Shown: positions 16,619 to 25,811, counted from the first letter of the stretch. The stretch is 43,546 nt of DNA from Anderseniella sp. (GCA_030626025.1 DAOUPT010000029.1:1-43546); one strand, 5' to 3'. Notes: generated by a model from the letters alone, not told the origin. Program-made: numbers and translations.

Positions 16619-17017
16619 ATGAATATTGGCGAAGTCTCCAGGGCGAGCGGTCTGCCCATAAAAACCATCCGCTATTATGAAGATATGGGGCTGATAACGC
16701 CATATCGGCAGGAAAACGGTTACAGAGTTTTTAACGACCACAATCTTTACAAACTTAAGTTTTTACGCCGGTCACGCAGCCTTGGCTTTTCAGTTAAGGA
16801 GTGTTCGAAACTGTTGGAACTGTATGACGATCCTGATCGCACCAGTGCTCAGGTGAAAAACATCACACAACACCGGCTTTCTGATATCGAACGAAAAATC
16901 GAAAAACTTCAGGCTATCAGGTCTGCGCTCAAGCATCTGGTTGGATCATGCCGGGGTTCGGATGATCGCGAGTGTGCGATTTTAGACAGTCTTGCAAATG
17001 CTGAGTTGGTGCATTGA
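16619..17017 (+). CDS. cueR: CueR-like MerR-family copper-sensing regulator
   Basis: A 132-residue MerR-family activator. The winged helix-turn-helix is MNIGEVSRASGLPIKTIRYY (residues 1-20) and on, followed by a dimerisation helix. The metal loop has two cysteines, Cys111 and Cys119 (C-x7-C, within SCRGSDDRECA), equal in spacing to Cys112/Cys120 of E. coli CueR. Ser76 (RTSAQVK) matches the Ser77 that marks monovalent-metal sensors in place of the Cys of zinc sensors. It should bind Cu(I) and activate the promoter at 15164-15194 by DNA distortion. It sits inside the rightward gene series, before the cytochromes. Confidence 0.88.
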   Translation: MNIGEVSRASGLPIKTIRYYEDMGLITPYRQENGYRVFNDHNLYKLKFLRRSRSLGFSVKECSKLLELYDDPDRTSAQVKNITQHRLSDIERKIEKLQAIRSALKHLVGSCRGSDDRECAILDSLANAELVH

Positions 17018-17046
17018 GTATGCGTGCACAAAAGGAAGATTGTTAA

Positions 17047-17460
17047 ATGAACGTATTATCAAACCTGCCCAAATACATCGTTATGATCGTTCTGGCTGGC
17101 GGTATTTTTATTGTTTTTGGTAAAATAACAGGTGGCAGTGATAAAACCAGCGCGCTAGTGGTAAACGTTCCTGCACTTTCTGCGACGGCTCGCGAAGGTC
17201 AGCAATTGTTTGAGGCTAATTGCATGGCATGTCACGGCAAGAATGCAGCGGGCAGCGAGCAGGGCCCGCCATTCATTAACAATATCTACCGGCCAAACCA
17301 TCATGCTGATCAAGCATTTGTTTTGGCCGCTCTGCGCGGCGTACGTTCGCATCACTGGCGGTTTGGCAACATGCCGTCGCAACCACAAGTCAACGAAACA
17401 CAAATGCTCAAAATTGTGCGTTACGTCCGCGAGTTACAACGGGCAAACGGAATTAATTAA
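17047..17460 (+). CDS. Membrane-anchored monohaem cytochrome c
   Basis: A 137-residue class I cytochrome c. An N-terminal hydrophobic segment (residues 8-25, YIVMIVLAGGIFIVFG) works as uncleaved anchor or signal. Haem attaches at CMACH (59-63), and MPSQP near residue 115 supplies the likely Met ligand. The fold is typical: GQQLFEANCMACHG, then GPPFI, then a C-terminal helix (LKIVRYVRELQRANG). It starts after AAGGAAG, 29 bases past the regulator gene, and is followed 13 bases later by the cytochrome c prime gene. It likely carries electrons within the copper-linked module; partners are inferred. Confidence 0.87.
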   Translation: MNVLSNLPKYIVMIVLAGGIFIVFGKITGGSDKTSALVVNVPALSATAREGQQLFEANCMACHGKNAAGSEQGPPFINNIYRPNHHADQAFVLAALRGVRSHHWRFGNMPSQPQVNETQMLKIVRYVRELQRANGIN

Positions 17461-17473
17461 AAAAGGACAGACA

Positions 17474-18103
17474 ATGAAACTCACTTCAAACAAACTAAAA
17501 ATCGCCCTTGGTGCTGCACTGATCGCAGGTGTCAGCGGATATTCAATCAATGCCTTGGCGCATGGCGGTGCAACAGGTATCGTTAAGGAACGTATGGATT
17601 TGATGAGTAATATTGGCAAGGCTCAGAAAACTCTGGTCGCAATGTTTAGTGGTAAGGAACCTTACAATATTCAAAAGGTTCAACAGGCAGCCAAAGCAAT
17701 CGAAAGCCATGCAGGTGATCGCATTTCCAAACTGTTTCCAGAAGGAAGTGCAAAAAAACCCAGTGAAGCTCTACCGGCAATTTGGGGAAACTGGTCAGAG
17801 TTCGAACACTTGTCACAAGAACTCGCTGTTTATGCGGGTGCGCTGGCTAAAAATGCCGGTAACAAAGGAGGCAATCACAACGCAGACAAAAAAGGTGGCA
17901 TGATGGGCGGAGGCGCCATGATGGGCCAAAGCGGAACGGGCGGCGGCACCATGATGGGCGGCAGCACCATGATGGGCGGTTCTGGCACAAGCGTTGAAGC
18001 ACAAGTAGAGATGTTGGCAACAATGCCTCCCATGGTTTCGTTTCAGCGTGTTGCCCAAACCTGCACCGCCTGCCACACCAAATTTCGCATGAAAAAGAAA
18101 TAA
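17474..18103 (+). CDS. Cytochrome c'-type protein with Met/Gly-rich loop
   Basis: A 209-residue exported protein with a signal peptide to about residue 29 (INALA-HGG). Its body is a class II (cytochrome c prime/c556) four-helix bundle: VKERMDLMSNIGKAQKTLVAMF, AAKAIESHAGDRISKLFP, FEHLSQELAVYAGALAK, and the C-terminal haem motif CTACH (residues 197-201). Before the last helix lies an unusual insert, residues 142-171, with four MM(G) pairs in a Gly/Ser background. The DNA under it repeats ATGATGGGC at 17900, 17918, 17951 and 17969. Met pairs of this kind bind Cu(I) in copper proteins, so a copper-binding role is inferred. The start has AAAGGAC upstream, and the stop overlaps the next start by one base. 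Confidence 0.85.
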   Translation: MKLTSNKLKIALGAALIAGVSGYSINALAHGGATGIVKERMDLMSNIGKAQKTLVAMFSGKEPYNIQKVQQAAKAIESHAGDRISKLFPEGSAKKPSEALPAIWGNWSEFEHLSQELAVYAGALAKNAGNKGGNHNADKKGGMMGGGAMMGQSGTGGGTMMGGSTMMGGSGTSVEAQVEMLATMPPMVSFQRVAQTCTACHTKFRMKKK

Positions 18104-19026
18104 TGAAAAAGATATTTCTCGGCGCTACGCTGGTTGGCCTGTTAACAGGTGCCAGCGTGGCAACTTACCTTTTCTGGCCGATAGAAACCCAGGCAAGAGT
18201 TTTCAGCAATACGAAAGGAAATGTGCAGCGAGGTGCTTATCTTGCCCGTTCTTCAGGGTGTTTTGCCTGTCACACCGATGAAAAAACCAATGGCCCGGTG
18301 CTTGCCGGTGGCGGCCCGCTCAAAACACCATTCGGGACATTTTATGCGCCCAATATAACAACCCATCCTGAAGATGGTATCGGCAAGTGGTCCTTGGCTG
18401 ACTTTTCAAACGCCCTGACCCATGGCAAAAGCCCGACGGGTGAAAACTATTACCCTGTCTTTCTGTATCCAAATTACACAAAGCTATCAAACCAGGATAT
18501 TGCTGATATGTGGGCAGCATTCAAAACGGTTCCACCGGTTGCCAACAAGGTCCCCGAGCACGATTTGAAATTTCCGTTCCAGTACAGGTTCCTGTTGACC
18601 GCATGGAAAAGGTTGTTCTTTGAGCACAAAGTCTATGAACCCAACTTGAAAATGTCAAAAGAATGGAATCGCGGCGCATTTCTGGCAACCGGACCAGCCC
18701 ATTGTGTGACGTGTCACTCACCGAAAAATCCTCTTGGCGGACTGGATTATGGTCATGAACTCAACGGCGATGAAAATGGTCCAAATGGAGAAAAAATACC
18801 TGCCATAACAGCGACAGCGCTAAGTAAAAATGGCTGGACAAAAAAAGACATCGTGTTTGCGCTCAAAACCGGCAGCAAGCCCGATGGCGATGCATTCGGC
18901 AGCAGTATGGGCGAAGTGGTTAGAGAAAGTACCCGTTTTCTTACGGACGCAGACCTTAACGCTATCGCTGAATACGTGATGTCTATCGAACACAAGGATG
19001 GAAGATCAATTGTCAAAAACCAGTAG
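18103..19026 (+). CDS. Dihaem cytochrome c
   Basis: A 307-residue protein with an N-terminal membrane anchor or signal (residues 3-27) and two haem-binding sites: CFACH (53-57), preceded by RGAYLARSSG, and CVTCH (201-205). The first domain resembles cytochrome subunits of membrane alcohol/gluconate dehydrogenases (GPVLAGGGPLKTPFGTFYAP, NITTHPEDGIGKWS, then a DFSNALTHG helix). The second repeats the pattern with TDADLNAIAEYVMS. No dehydrogenase catalytic subunit lies nearby, so its donor is not evident; the multicopper oxidase or cuprous ions are possible. It starts on the last base of the upstream stop and overlaps the next gene by 29 bases, so the cytochromes are tightly coupled. Confidence 0.87.
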   Translation: MKKIFLGATLVGLLTGASVATYLFWPIETQARVFSNTKGNVQRGAYLARSSGCFACHTDEKTNGPVLAGGGPLKTPFGTFYAPNITTHPEDGIGKWSLADFSNALTHGKSPTGENYYPVFLYPNYTKLSNQDIADMWAAFKTVPPVANKVPEHDLKFPFQYRFLLTAWKRLFFEHKVYEPNLKMSKEWNRGAFLATGPAHCVTCHSPKNPLGGLDYGHELNGDENGPNGEKIPAITATALSKNGWTKKDIVFALKTGSKPDGDAFGSSMGEVVRESTRFLTDADLNAIAEYVMSIEHKDGRSIVKNQ

Positions 19027-19507
19027 TAATAAAAATTTGATGTTTGTGCTGGCTGCGGTTCTGCTGTTTGCAGGTGCCGTCGCCGGGGCTTTGTTCATGT
19101 TTTATCGCCCTGACAGCTCTGTTTCACTTATCCCTGATGATATTCAGACAGTGGCGCAAGGTCAAAACCTTTACAAAGCCAATTGTGCGTCATGTCATGG
19201 TGAAAAGCTTGAAGGCCAACCAAACTGGAAAAGTCGAAATAATGCCGGTTTAATGCCAGCACCTCCACACGACAAATCCGGCCATACATGGCACCATGCA
19301 GATGTCTTATTGTTTGAACTGACAAAATTTGGCCTCTCGAAAGTAGCCGGGGCCGATTATAAAAGTGACATGCCAGCATTCACCCAGACAATGACCGATC
19401 AAGAAATCATTGCTGTTCTTTCATATATCAAAAGCACCTGGCCTCTAAATATTCGCAAAAAACATGACCAAATCAACCAAGCTTATAAACAAAGGAATGA
19501 AAACTAA
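18998..19507 (+). CDS. Membrane-anchored monohaem cytochrome c
   Basis: A 169-residue cytochrome c starting inside the end of the dihaem cytochrome gene. After a short polar start there is one membrane helix (residues 14-36). The haem motif is CASCH (63-67), in GQNLYKANCASCHGEKLEGQ, and the mature part holds MPAPPHDKSGHTWHH, a His/Met-rich block, and MPAF as likely Met ligand. The C-terminal helix is TDQEIIAVLSYIKSTWP. Cytochromes with this PAPPHD..GHTWHH pattern are familiar to me from the neighbourhood of copper oxidases in alphaproteobacteria. It is the last gene of the module; the next 195 bases contain nothing recognisable. Confidence 0.87.
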   Translation: MEDQLSKTSSNKNLMFVLAAVLLFAGAVAGALFMFYRPDSSVSLIPDDIQTVAQGQNLYKANCASCHGEKLEGQPNWKSRNNAGLMPAPPHDKSGHTWHHADVLLFELTKFGLSKVAGADYKSDMPAFTQTMTDQEIIAVLSYIKSTWPLNIRKKHDQINQAYKQRNEN

Positions 19508-19702
19508 TAAACCCGAAATCTCTGTCGATTGACCTTACAACAGTGCATTTCCAACCGGTCATGAATTTGCGCTTAAGGCAAAAAACCGCACTAGAAGCGT
19601 TTATGAGATGCTCAAGAAAAAGACTGTCCGATGTGCCAACAAGTATGCTTATTTCAATTGCTGAACAATCCGGCTTACTTCCTCAAATTTGCGAGTGGTC
19701 CT

Positions 19703-21418
19703 TTAAAGAGCAGCGATTAGACTATTCATGCATTTGTTGACTTCAGATGCATGCAAGCGCGCAATTTTGCCGGTTGGTGGCAATGGTTCTGTTGTGAAAA
19801 AATCAGGTAGCTCATCATCAGCTTCGGTAAAGCCAGCCTGATTGTTGAACAAGGCTTCCAGCTTCAATGTTTCAGTGCCGATTTTTTTCACAAATGCCAA
19901 ATCAATATTGGCGCCCAGAGCATTATTTATGGCATCGACAATGAGTTGAAGGTGATCATCGGTCACACTGCGCCCGAAAATGCAAAGACCGAGAGAATCC
20001 GCGATGGCGCAATTAATCTGTATTCGAAGGCTCTCTTCACAAACTTCCATGATTGTTTTGTCGACGGTCTTGTAGGACGGCGCGTTACCGGTGGTATGGT
20101 CGGCGCCTTGCGCCGTTACCATCATCGATACACCGGTTACTTCAATTACCCGCGGATCATAGGCGCTGATGGCCTGTTTTTTTATGACTGGGACGCGTTT
20201 GACGCCATAGTGCTCACCAACACGGGCTGTGCCCTGGGCAAGAATTTTTCCGCGCTCATTGCCCTTTAAAATGTCAGCAAGACATTCACGCATAAAGTCC
20301 AGATCACCAAATTCTGCCTGCCCGGCCTCCATTAAAACAGCAATGGTAGCGCCCAGTTCAATGCTGTCCACACCAAGATCATTTGCTGTTTCATTTAATC
20401 GAGCCACATCATCAGGATCAGTCAGCCCACAATTGGTGCCTAGCAATCCAATTGTTTCATATTCCAAAGGTGAAACAAGCTCGTTGCCTTCATCATCCAC
20501 ATATACGTTGGAGCATTTTATCAGGCAGCCAGGCATGCAGGCATGGGAAATCTCACCACCTCTGGCACTATTTTGTTCGCGGATGAAATCGCCACCCAAT
20601 TTAAACGTTTCATCACTGGAACCCGTGACTCTGCCCGCTGAAAAATTTCTTGTTGGCAAGCCGCCAATATAATTGGTCAGGTCAGCGACCATCGCCGTTC
20701 CGGTTGTGCTAAACGCTTCAATTGCTGGAGATTCATTCAGTTTTTTGCCATATTCCCTTACTTTACCCATGAACGGCTTTCGCTCATGGAGTGGCGGCAT
20801 TTTGTGCTTGTCAATGACAATTGCCTTGACCTTTTTTGCCCCCATAACAGCACCGACCCCGCCTCGGGCAGAAAGCCTGGATGGCCGGTTGTCGGTATCT
20901 GAAAAAGCAATTCCTGCCAGCAGGCCGAGATATTCCCCAACCGGACCGCATAAAGCCAATGAAACTTTGTCGCCATAGACTTCATGCAGCAACCGGGCAC
21001 AGTCAAAATTTCCAAGCCCCATATATGGTGTTGCATCTTCAAAGGTTATGGACCCTTCTTTGGGGATGCGAATAACAACCCAATCATCGGACGCCCCATG
21101 AAGGGTAAAACCGGCAATTTCCAGTTGCCCCATGGCAAAGGCAAACGTCCCGCCGCTATTGGCCTCCTTGATGCCACCTGTGAGTGGGCTTTTGCACCCG
21201 ACGCTTAATCTGTTGCCATTTGAAAAATTAGTGCCGGCAAAGGGACCAGCAGAAAAGATCAACGGGTTTTGTGGTGAAAGCGGGTCAACGCCAGCAATAT
21301 TTTCTTCCGTTAGTGTCTTTGCGATTAGATAGCGGCCTGCAGATGCAGTTTCTCTTGCTGTTAAATCTCTCGAATGGATAGATTTTGCACCCAGGTTTAT
21401 ATCGATATATTGTCGCAT
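19703..21418 (-). CDS. Aldehyde ferredoxin oxidoreductase (tungsten/molybdenum pterin)
   Basis: A 571-residue protein of the AOR family, which oxidises aldehydes to acids with a bis-pterin W or Mo cofactor and a [4Fe-4S] cluster. The N-terminal AOR domain shows SAGPFAGTNFSNGNRLSVGC and NSGGTFAFAMGQLEIAGF. The cluster ligands are Cys294, Cys298, Cys302 (HACMPGCLIKCSN) and the distant Cys479 (SLGLCIFG). The pterin motif AQGADHTTGN is intact. The start has TCTGGA upstream. No electron-transfer partner (ferredoxin-like AorA or flavoprotein AorC), no cofactor gene and no intact tungstate transporter is adjacent. AORs are mostly from anaerobes and are uncommon in this lineage, so horizontal origin is likely. 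Confidence 0.9.
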   Translation of the reverse strand: MRQYIDINLGAKSIHSRDLTARETASAGRYLIAKTLTEENIAGVDPLSPQNPLIFSAGPFAGTNFSNGNRLSVGCKSPLTGGIKEANSGGTFAFAMGQLEIAGFTLHGASDDWVVIRIPKEGSITFEDATPYMGLGNFDCARLLHEVYGDKVSLALCGPVGEYLGLLAGIAFSDTDNRPSRLSARGGVGAVMGAKKVKAIVIDKHKMPPLHERKPFMGKVREYGKKLNESPAIEAFSTTGTAMVADLTNYIGGLPTRNFSAGRVTGSSDETFKLGGDFIREQNSARGGEISHACMPGCLIKCSNVYVDDEGNELVSPLEYETIGLLGTNCGLTDPDDVARLNETANDLGVDSIELGATIAVLMEAGQAEFGDLDFMRECLADILKGNERGKILAQGTARVGEHYGVKRVPVIKKQAISAYDPRVIEVTGVSMMVTAQGADHTTGNAPSYKTVDKTIMEVCEESLRIQINCAIADSLGLCIFGRSVTDDHLQLIVDAINNALGANIDLAFVKKIGTETLKLEALFNNQAGFTEADDELPDFFTTEPLPPTGKIARLHASEVNKCMNSLIAAL

Positions 21419-21439
21419 GTTTTTTCCAGACTCTATTTT

Positions 21440-21590
21440 TTATATGTATACAAACAATATGCTTCGTTGTAAATGTCTGGCAAAAGCCAAACAAGCTGTA
21501 GGTATACCCTCGGCAATGACAGCGCCATTAGCCAGCACAAGAATACGGGTACATAAGGACACTCTATGATATAGCCTTCGTGCCGGGCGT
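21440..21590 (-). pseudogene. Relic of an ABC-transporter ATPase C-terminus
   Basis: Between the AOR start and nrdJ, one minus-strand frame reads RRLYHRVSLCTRILVLANG then AVIAEGIPTACLAFARHLQ and a stop at 21440. RILVL.NG.V...G is the usual sequence after the switch region of ABC ATPases, but only about 45 codons remain, and a stop precedes them. It directly precedes the AOR gene on the same strand. A lost tungstate or molybdate uptake system is an attractive guess, but the fragment is too short to prove substrate. Confidence 0.4.
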
Positions 21591-21615
21591 CAAACGGCCT
21601 TCGTCAGTTGCCACA

Positions 21616-21649
21616 AAACAAAAAAGCGGGGGTGATTTCTCACCCTCGC
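21616..21649 (-). terminator. Intrinsic terminator after nrdJ
   Basis: On the minus strand GCGAGGGTGA, loop GAAA, TCACCCCCGC (21649-21626, one G-T pair) is followed by TTTTTTG, 32 bases after the nrdJ stop. It is a standard rho-independent terminator and isolates nrdJ from the AOR region. Confidence 0.85.
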
Positions 21650-21680
21650 TCTAAAATCTCGTCTTTAATCAAGCCCAGCC

Positions 21681-24600
21681 TCAACTACACCCAGACGTGC
21701 TCCCGCAAGTATCACACTTCAGACAAGTACCATTCCTCACCATTGTGAAGTTTCCGCACTCGTTGCAGTTTTCGCCTTCATAGCCTTTCATCCGGGCTTC
21801 GGCCCGTTGTTCAGCTTTGGTGCGGATGGCCGGGCGTTCCAGAGTGACGGTTGTGGTTTCGGAATAACCGGTTTCCAGCGCGATGGCGACGTTGCCGGTA
21901 TCAACCAATCCTGTTTCAACCAGTGCCTCGGTTACTTCAGCATGAAGTTCAGCCACCGGATTTGCGCTCATCTGACTTGTACCGCTCATCACAACGACAT
22001 TTGATGGCATCCGTTGACGGTGGAAGCCGGGGGAGACCAGATGGGTTGCCGGGATCGAAGCCGGAGAGCCGGTGCTGCCACCACTTTCGCCATCCAGTTT
22101 GCCTTCACTAACCCCTTTGCCGAGCGCATCAAAAGCCGATTCTGCCGGTGATACATGGGCCAGGTCATCGCGGCCAAGATAGGATACGGCAAGTTCGCGG
22201 AAGACATAGTCAAGAATTGAAGTTGCATTCTTGATGGTATCATTGCCTTGCACACCACCCGCGGGTTCAAATCGGGTGAAGGTAAAGGCTTCGACATATT
22301 CTTCCAGCGGTACGCCATATTGCAGGCCGAGCGAAATGGCGATAGCAAAGTTGTTCATCATCGCCCGGAAAGCAGCACCTTCCTTGTGCATGTCGATGAA
22401 AATCTCACCAATGGTACCGTCTTCATACTCACCGGTGCGCAGATAAACCTTGTGGCCACCCACAACCGCTTTTTGCGTATAGCCTTTGCGGCGATGAGGC
22501 AGTTTTTCGCGCTCGCGCGTGGCGACCTCGACAACTCTTTCAACGATCCGCTCGGTGATTTTTTCAACCCGCTGGTTCATCGGCTGGGAAGCTGCCAGTT
22601 CTTCAACCACATCTTCCACGTCTTCATCATCATCAACCAGATTGGCCGATAGAGGCTGTGACAGTTTTGAACCATCACGATAAAGCGCATTGGCTTTCAG
22701 GCCAAGTTTCCATGACAATTGATAGGCTTCCAGACATTCTTCAACCGTTGCATCATTGGGCATGTTGACGGTTTTGGAAATCGCACCGGAAATAAACGGT
22801 TGCGCTGCAGCCATCATTTTTATGTGGCTTTCCACCGGCAGATAACGTTTGCCGATACGACCGCACGGATTGGCGCAATCAAACACCGGAATATGATCAC
22901 AGGAAAGATGTGGCGCCCCTTCGAGGGTCATTGCACCACAAACGTGGGTGTTTGCCGCTTCGACTTGTTCCTTGCTGAAGCCAATGGCAGCCAGAAGGTC
23001 AAAACTCAGATCATCAAGTTGCTCATCTTCCAGCCCGAGGGTCTCTTTACAAAACGCCTCGCCGAGCGAGTATTTGTTAAAAACAAACTTGATGTCAAAA
23101 GCTGTTGCCAGACCTTGCTCAACCGCATTCAACTCGCGGCTGGTAAAGCCTTTTTCTTTCAGGCTTTCATGGTTGACACCGGGGGCACCGGACAGGGTGT
23201 TATGACCAACCGCGTAGCCAACAATCTCTTCGATTTGCTCAGTTTCATAGCCAAGCGTGCGAAGGGCTGATGGAACAGCACGGTTGATAATTTTGAAATA
23301 ACCGCCACCGGCCAGTTTTTTAAATTTAACCAGTGCAAAGTCAGGCTCAATACCTGTCGTGTCACAATCCATCACCAAACCAATGGTGCCGGTGGGAGCG
23401 ATGACCGAAACCTGTGCATTACGCAGCCCATGTTCCTCACCAAGTTTCACCGCCTTGTCCCACGCAGCACAAGCACGTTCCACCATGGACTTATCGGGAG
23501 TGTTGCCATGGTCAAGTGCCACCGGATCGATGCTCAACGCTTCATAGCCGACCGTTTTGCCGTGGGCTGCGCGCTGATGATTGCGCAAAACCCGCAAAAC
23601 GTCCTTGCGGTTTTTCTTGAAACCGGGGAAGGGGCCAAGCTCCTTGGCCATTTCGGCTGATGTCGCGTAGGCAACACCGGTCATTATTGCCGTGATGGTC
23701 CCGCAAATTGCGCGACCTTCATCGGAATCGTAAGACAAGCCCTTGGTCATCAACAGCCCGCCAATATTGGCAAAGCCTAACCCAAGGGTGCGGAAGTCGT
23801 AAGAGAGTTTGGCGATTTCTTTTGACGGGAATTGCGCCATCAGCACAGAAATTTCCAGAACCATGGTCCACAAACGCACACCATGTTCAAACTCAGTGGT
23901 TTTGAAATTATCGGTTTTTGTGTCGTGGAACTGCAAAAGGTTCAAAGAGGCAAGATTACAGGCCGTGTCATCAAGGAACATGTATTCCGAACACGGGTTG
24001 GAAGCAACGATATCACCAGATGCCTTGCAGGTATGCCAGTCATTGATGGTGGTGTGGAACTGAATGCCCGGATCAGCACAAGACCAAGCAGCATTGCCGA
24101 TTTTGTCCCACAGCTCACGCGCATTAACAGTTTTGGCCACACCGGGTGCAACCCGCCAGTTGAGATCCCAGCTTGAGCCTTTTTCAACAGCCCGCAAAAA
24201 GTCATCGGTAACGCGAATTGAGTTGTTTGAGTTTTGACCAGACACGGTCCGATAGGCTTCGCCATCCCAATCGGTGTCATAAGTGTCAAATTCAATATCT
24301 TTAAAGCCTTGCTTGGCGAACTGAATAACCCGGCGTGTCAGGTTGTCCGGCACCATTGCCTTGCGCGCTTCACGCACGGTGCGTTTGAGGGCAGGGTTCT
24401 TGTTAATTTCAAAACAATCATCGCCATCACCTTCACAATTTACACAAGCTTTAAGAACCGCTTTGAGGTGCAATTTGACGACTTTTGAACCGGTCACAAG
24501 AGCGGCTACTTTCTGTTCTTCTTTCACCTTCCAGTCGATGTATTTCTCAATATCAGGGTGGTCAATATCAATCACCACCATCTTGGCCGCCCGACGCGTT

Positions 24601-25418
24601 GTGCCACCAGATTTAATCGCACCGGCAGCCCGGTCACCAATTTTCAGGAACGACATTAAGCCAGATGATTTGCCACCACCCGACAAAGGCTCATTCTCAC
24701 CCCTGATATTGGAAAAGTTCGAACCCGTGCCCGAACCATATTTGAACAACCGCGCTTCACGCACCCAAAGGTCCATGATGCCGCCTTCATTGACCAGGTC
24801 ATCAGCTACAGACTGAATGAAACAGGCATGAGGTTGGGGGTGCTCATATGAGGTTTTGGACTTGGTCAGCTTGCCGGTGGCATAGTCGACATAATGGTGG
24901 CCCTGACTTGGTCCATCGATGCCATAAGCCCAATGCAGGCCGGTGTTGAACCATTGTGGAGAGTTTGGAGCACATTTTTGGGTGGCCAGCATAAAGCACA
25001 GCTCGTCATAAAACGCCCGGGCATCTTCTTCGCTGTCGAAGTAATTGCCCTTCCAGCCCCAATAGGTCCAGGTGCCAGCCAGCCGCGAGAAAACCTGTTT
25101 GGCAGACATTTCAGAGGAATAACGTTCATCTTCATCAAACTGGGCCAGCGCCTCGCAGTCTTCGACCGAACGCCAGAGCCAAGAGGGGATAGAGGTTTCT
25201 TCAACCTTTTTCAGCGCTTGCGGGACGCCTGCCTTGCGGAAATATTTCTGGGCCAGAATGTCACTGGCAACCTGTGAGAAATCTGCCGGAACCTCAATGT
25301 TTTCCAGCCGGAAAACAATCGACCCGTCCGGGTTCTTGATTTCGCTTGTTGCCGTGCGAAATTCAATGTTTGCATACGGGCTTTGGCCCTCTGTGGTATA
25401 AAGGCGCTCTATGCGCAT
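21681..25418 (-). CDS. nrdJ: Adenosylcobalamin-dependent ribonucleotide reductase, class II
   Basis: Makes deoxyribonucleotides using adenosylcobalamin to form the thiyl radical, so it needs neither O2 nor a separate radical subunit. The 1245-residue length fits the large NrdJ type of alphaproteobacteria. Recognisable parts are the N-terminal substrate-binding region ([20 protein letters not shown]), [45 protein letters not shown] with the active-site residues, and [22 protein letters not shown]-terminal Cys-rich tail (CNECG...[14 protein letters not shown]) probably binds zinc and helps reduce the active site. AAGGGG precedes the start. The gene stands alone, with an NrdR-box promoter about 320 bases upstream and a terminator downstream. 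Confidence 0.97.
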   Translation of the reverse strand: MRIERLYTTEGQSPYANIEFRTATSEIKNPDGSIVFRLENIEVPADFSQVASDILAQKYFRKAGVPQALKKVEETSIPSWLWRSVEDCEALAQFDEDERYSSEMSAKQVFSRLAGTWTYWGWKGNYFDSEEDARAFYDELCFMLATQKCAPNSPQWFNTGLHWAYGIDGPSQGHHYVDYATGKLTKSKTSYEHPQPHACFIQSVADDLVNEGGIMDLWVREARLFKYGSGTGSNFSNIRGENEPLSGGGKSSGLMSFLKIGDRAAGAIKSGGTTRRAAKMVVIDIDHPDIEKYIDWKVKEEQKVAALVTGSKVVKLHLKAVLKACVNCEGDGDDCFEINKNPALKRTVREARKAMVPDNLTRRVIQFAKQGFKDIEFDTYDTDWDGEAYRTVSGQNSNNSIRVTDDFLRAVEKGSSWDLNWRVAPGVAKTVNARELWDKIGNAAWSCADPGIQFHTTINDWHTCKASGDIVASNPCSEYMFLDDTACNLASLNLLQFHDTKTDNFKTTEFEHGVRLWTMVLEISVLMAQFPSKEIAKLSYDFRTLGLGFANIGGLLMTKGLSYDSDEGRAICGTITAIMTGVAYATSAEMAKELGPFPGFKKNRKDVLRVLRNHQRAAHGKTVGYEALSIDPVALDHGNTPDKSMVERACAAWDKAVKLGEEHGLRNAQVSVIAPTGTIGLVMDCDTTGIEPDFALVKFKKLAGGGYFKIINRAVPSALRTLGYETEQIEEIVGYAVGHNTLSGAPGVNHESLKEKGFTSRELNAVEQGLATAFDIKFVFNKYSLGEAFCKETLGLEDEQLDDLSFDLLAAIGFSKEQVEAANTHVCGAMTLEGAPHLSCDHIPVFDCANPCGRIGKRYLPVESHIKMMAAAQPFISGAISKTVNMPNDATVEECLEAYQLSWKLGLKANALYRDGSKLSQPLSANLVDDDEDVEDVVEELAASQPMNQRVEKITERIVERVVEVATREREKLPHRRKGYTQKAVVGGHKVYLRTGEYEDGTIGEIFIDMHKEGAAFRAMMNNFAIAISLGLQYGVPLEEYVEAFTFTRFEPAGGVQGNDTIKNATSILDYVFRELAVSYLGRDDLAHVSPAESAFDALGKGVSEGKLDGESGGSTGSPASIPATHLVSPGFHRQRMPSNVVVMSGTSQMSANPVAELHAEVTEALVETGLVDTGNVAIALETGYSETTTVTLERPAIRTKAEQRAEARMKGYEGENCNECGNFTMVRNGTCLKCDTCGSTSGCS

Positions 25419-25573
25419 AGTTCGTCCCCTTCATTCGCCTGAACGGCGTTCGTTAAATAGCTTTTGTTTACCTTCGGGCTCTCAACCAACCCGAAACCTG
25501 ATATTTCAGCCCGTTTACGAGCCTTGATCTTATTTTTTTTCGCAGCAAAGAAATTGCCGCCGCACTCACCCAC
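25409..25573 (-). CDS. Possible 54-codon leader ORF overlapping nrdJ
   Basis: In the nrdJ leader a minus-strand frame can start at GTG 25573 and ends with TAG at 25409, nine bases inside nrdJ. The product would be basic in the middle ([20 protein letters not shown]) and acidic at the end (NEGDELCA). GGAG lies only three bases before the GTG, an imperfect ribosome site. It has no recognised family. The overlap with the nrdJ start is what one expects of translational coupling, but the frame could be fortuitous. Confidence 0.3.
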   Translation of the reverse strand: MGECGGNFFAAKKNKIKARKRAEISGFGLVESPKVNKSYLTNAVQANEGDELCA

Positions 25574-25740
25574 AAACTCCGCTTCTTCTGAGTTTGATCA
25601 GAAGAAAAAAGACACTTTTACCCCGTTCGGAAAACCTGCATCGGTCTGTCCGCGAACATTTTTTTTATTTGAATATGACCATCGCCAAGTAATTATTCAG
25701 CTTTAACATGAGCTGCCATTACCCCTTAGCCATGAATGAG

Positions 25741-25770
25741 ACTGTAGTGCATTTTGGGCACTCCCGTCAA
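25741..25770 (-). promoter_or_regulatory. Sigma-70-type promoter for nrdJ
   Basis: Minus strand TTGACG (25770-25765), 18-base spacer, TACAGT (25746-25741). The -35 overlaps the lower NrdR box. Transcription from here would give a leader of about 320 nt before nrdJ. I saw no other -10/-35 pair of this quality in the gap 25419-25812. Confidence 0.55.
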
Positions 25771-25811
25771 CAATTAGTGTGTTAATGAAAGGTAAACACA
25801 AGATATAGTGT
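25765..25811. promoter_or_regulatory. Pair of NrdR boxes
   Basis: ACACAAGATATAGTGT at 25796-25811 fits the NrdR consensus (ACACWATATATWGTGT) very well. A degenerate copy, CGTCAACAATTAGTGT, lies at 25765-25780, matching the first at 10 of 16 positions and exactly 31 bases away, the three-turn spacing known for NrdR box pairs. The lower box covers the nrdJ -35, so repression by NrdR (when dATP is high) is expected. Confidence 0.8.

Noticed and set aside
19508-19702. Short plus-strand frame after the last cytochrome (65 codons)
   Set aside because: It runs into the AOR gene on the other strand, with no ribosome site and no recognisable features.
25464-25706. Plus-strand frame of 80 codons in the nrdJ leader
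   Set aside because: Antisense to the leader, no ribosome site, low-complexity phenylalanine runs from the T tracts.
25421-25740. Cobalamin riboswitch in the nrdJ leader
   Set aside because: Looked for the B12 box and flanking conserved motifs on the minus strand and did not see them. A covariance search would settle it.
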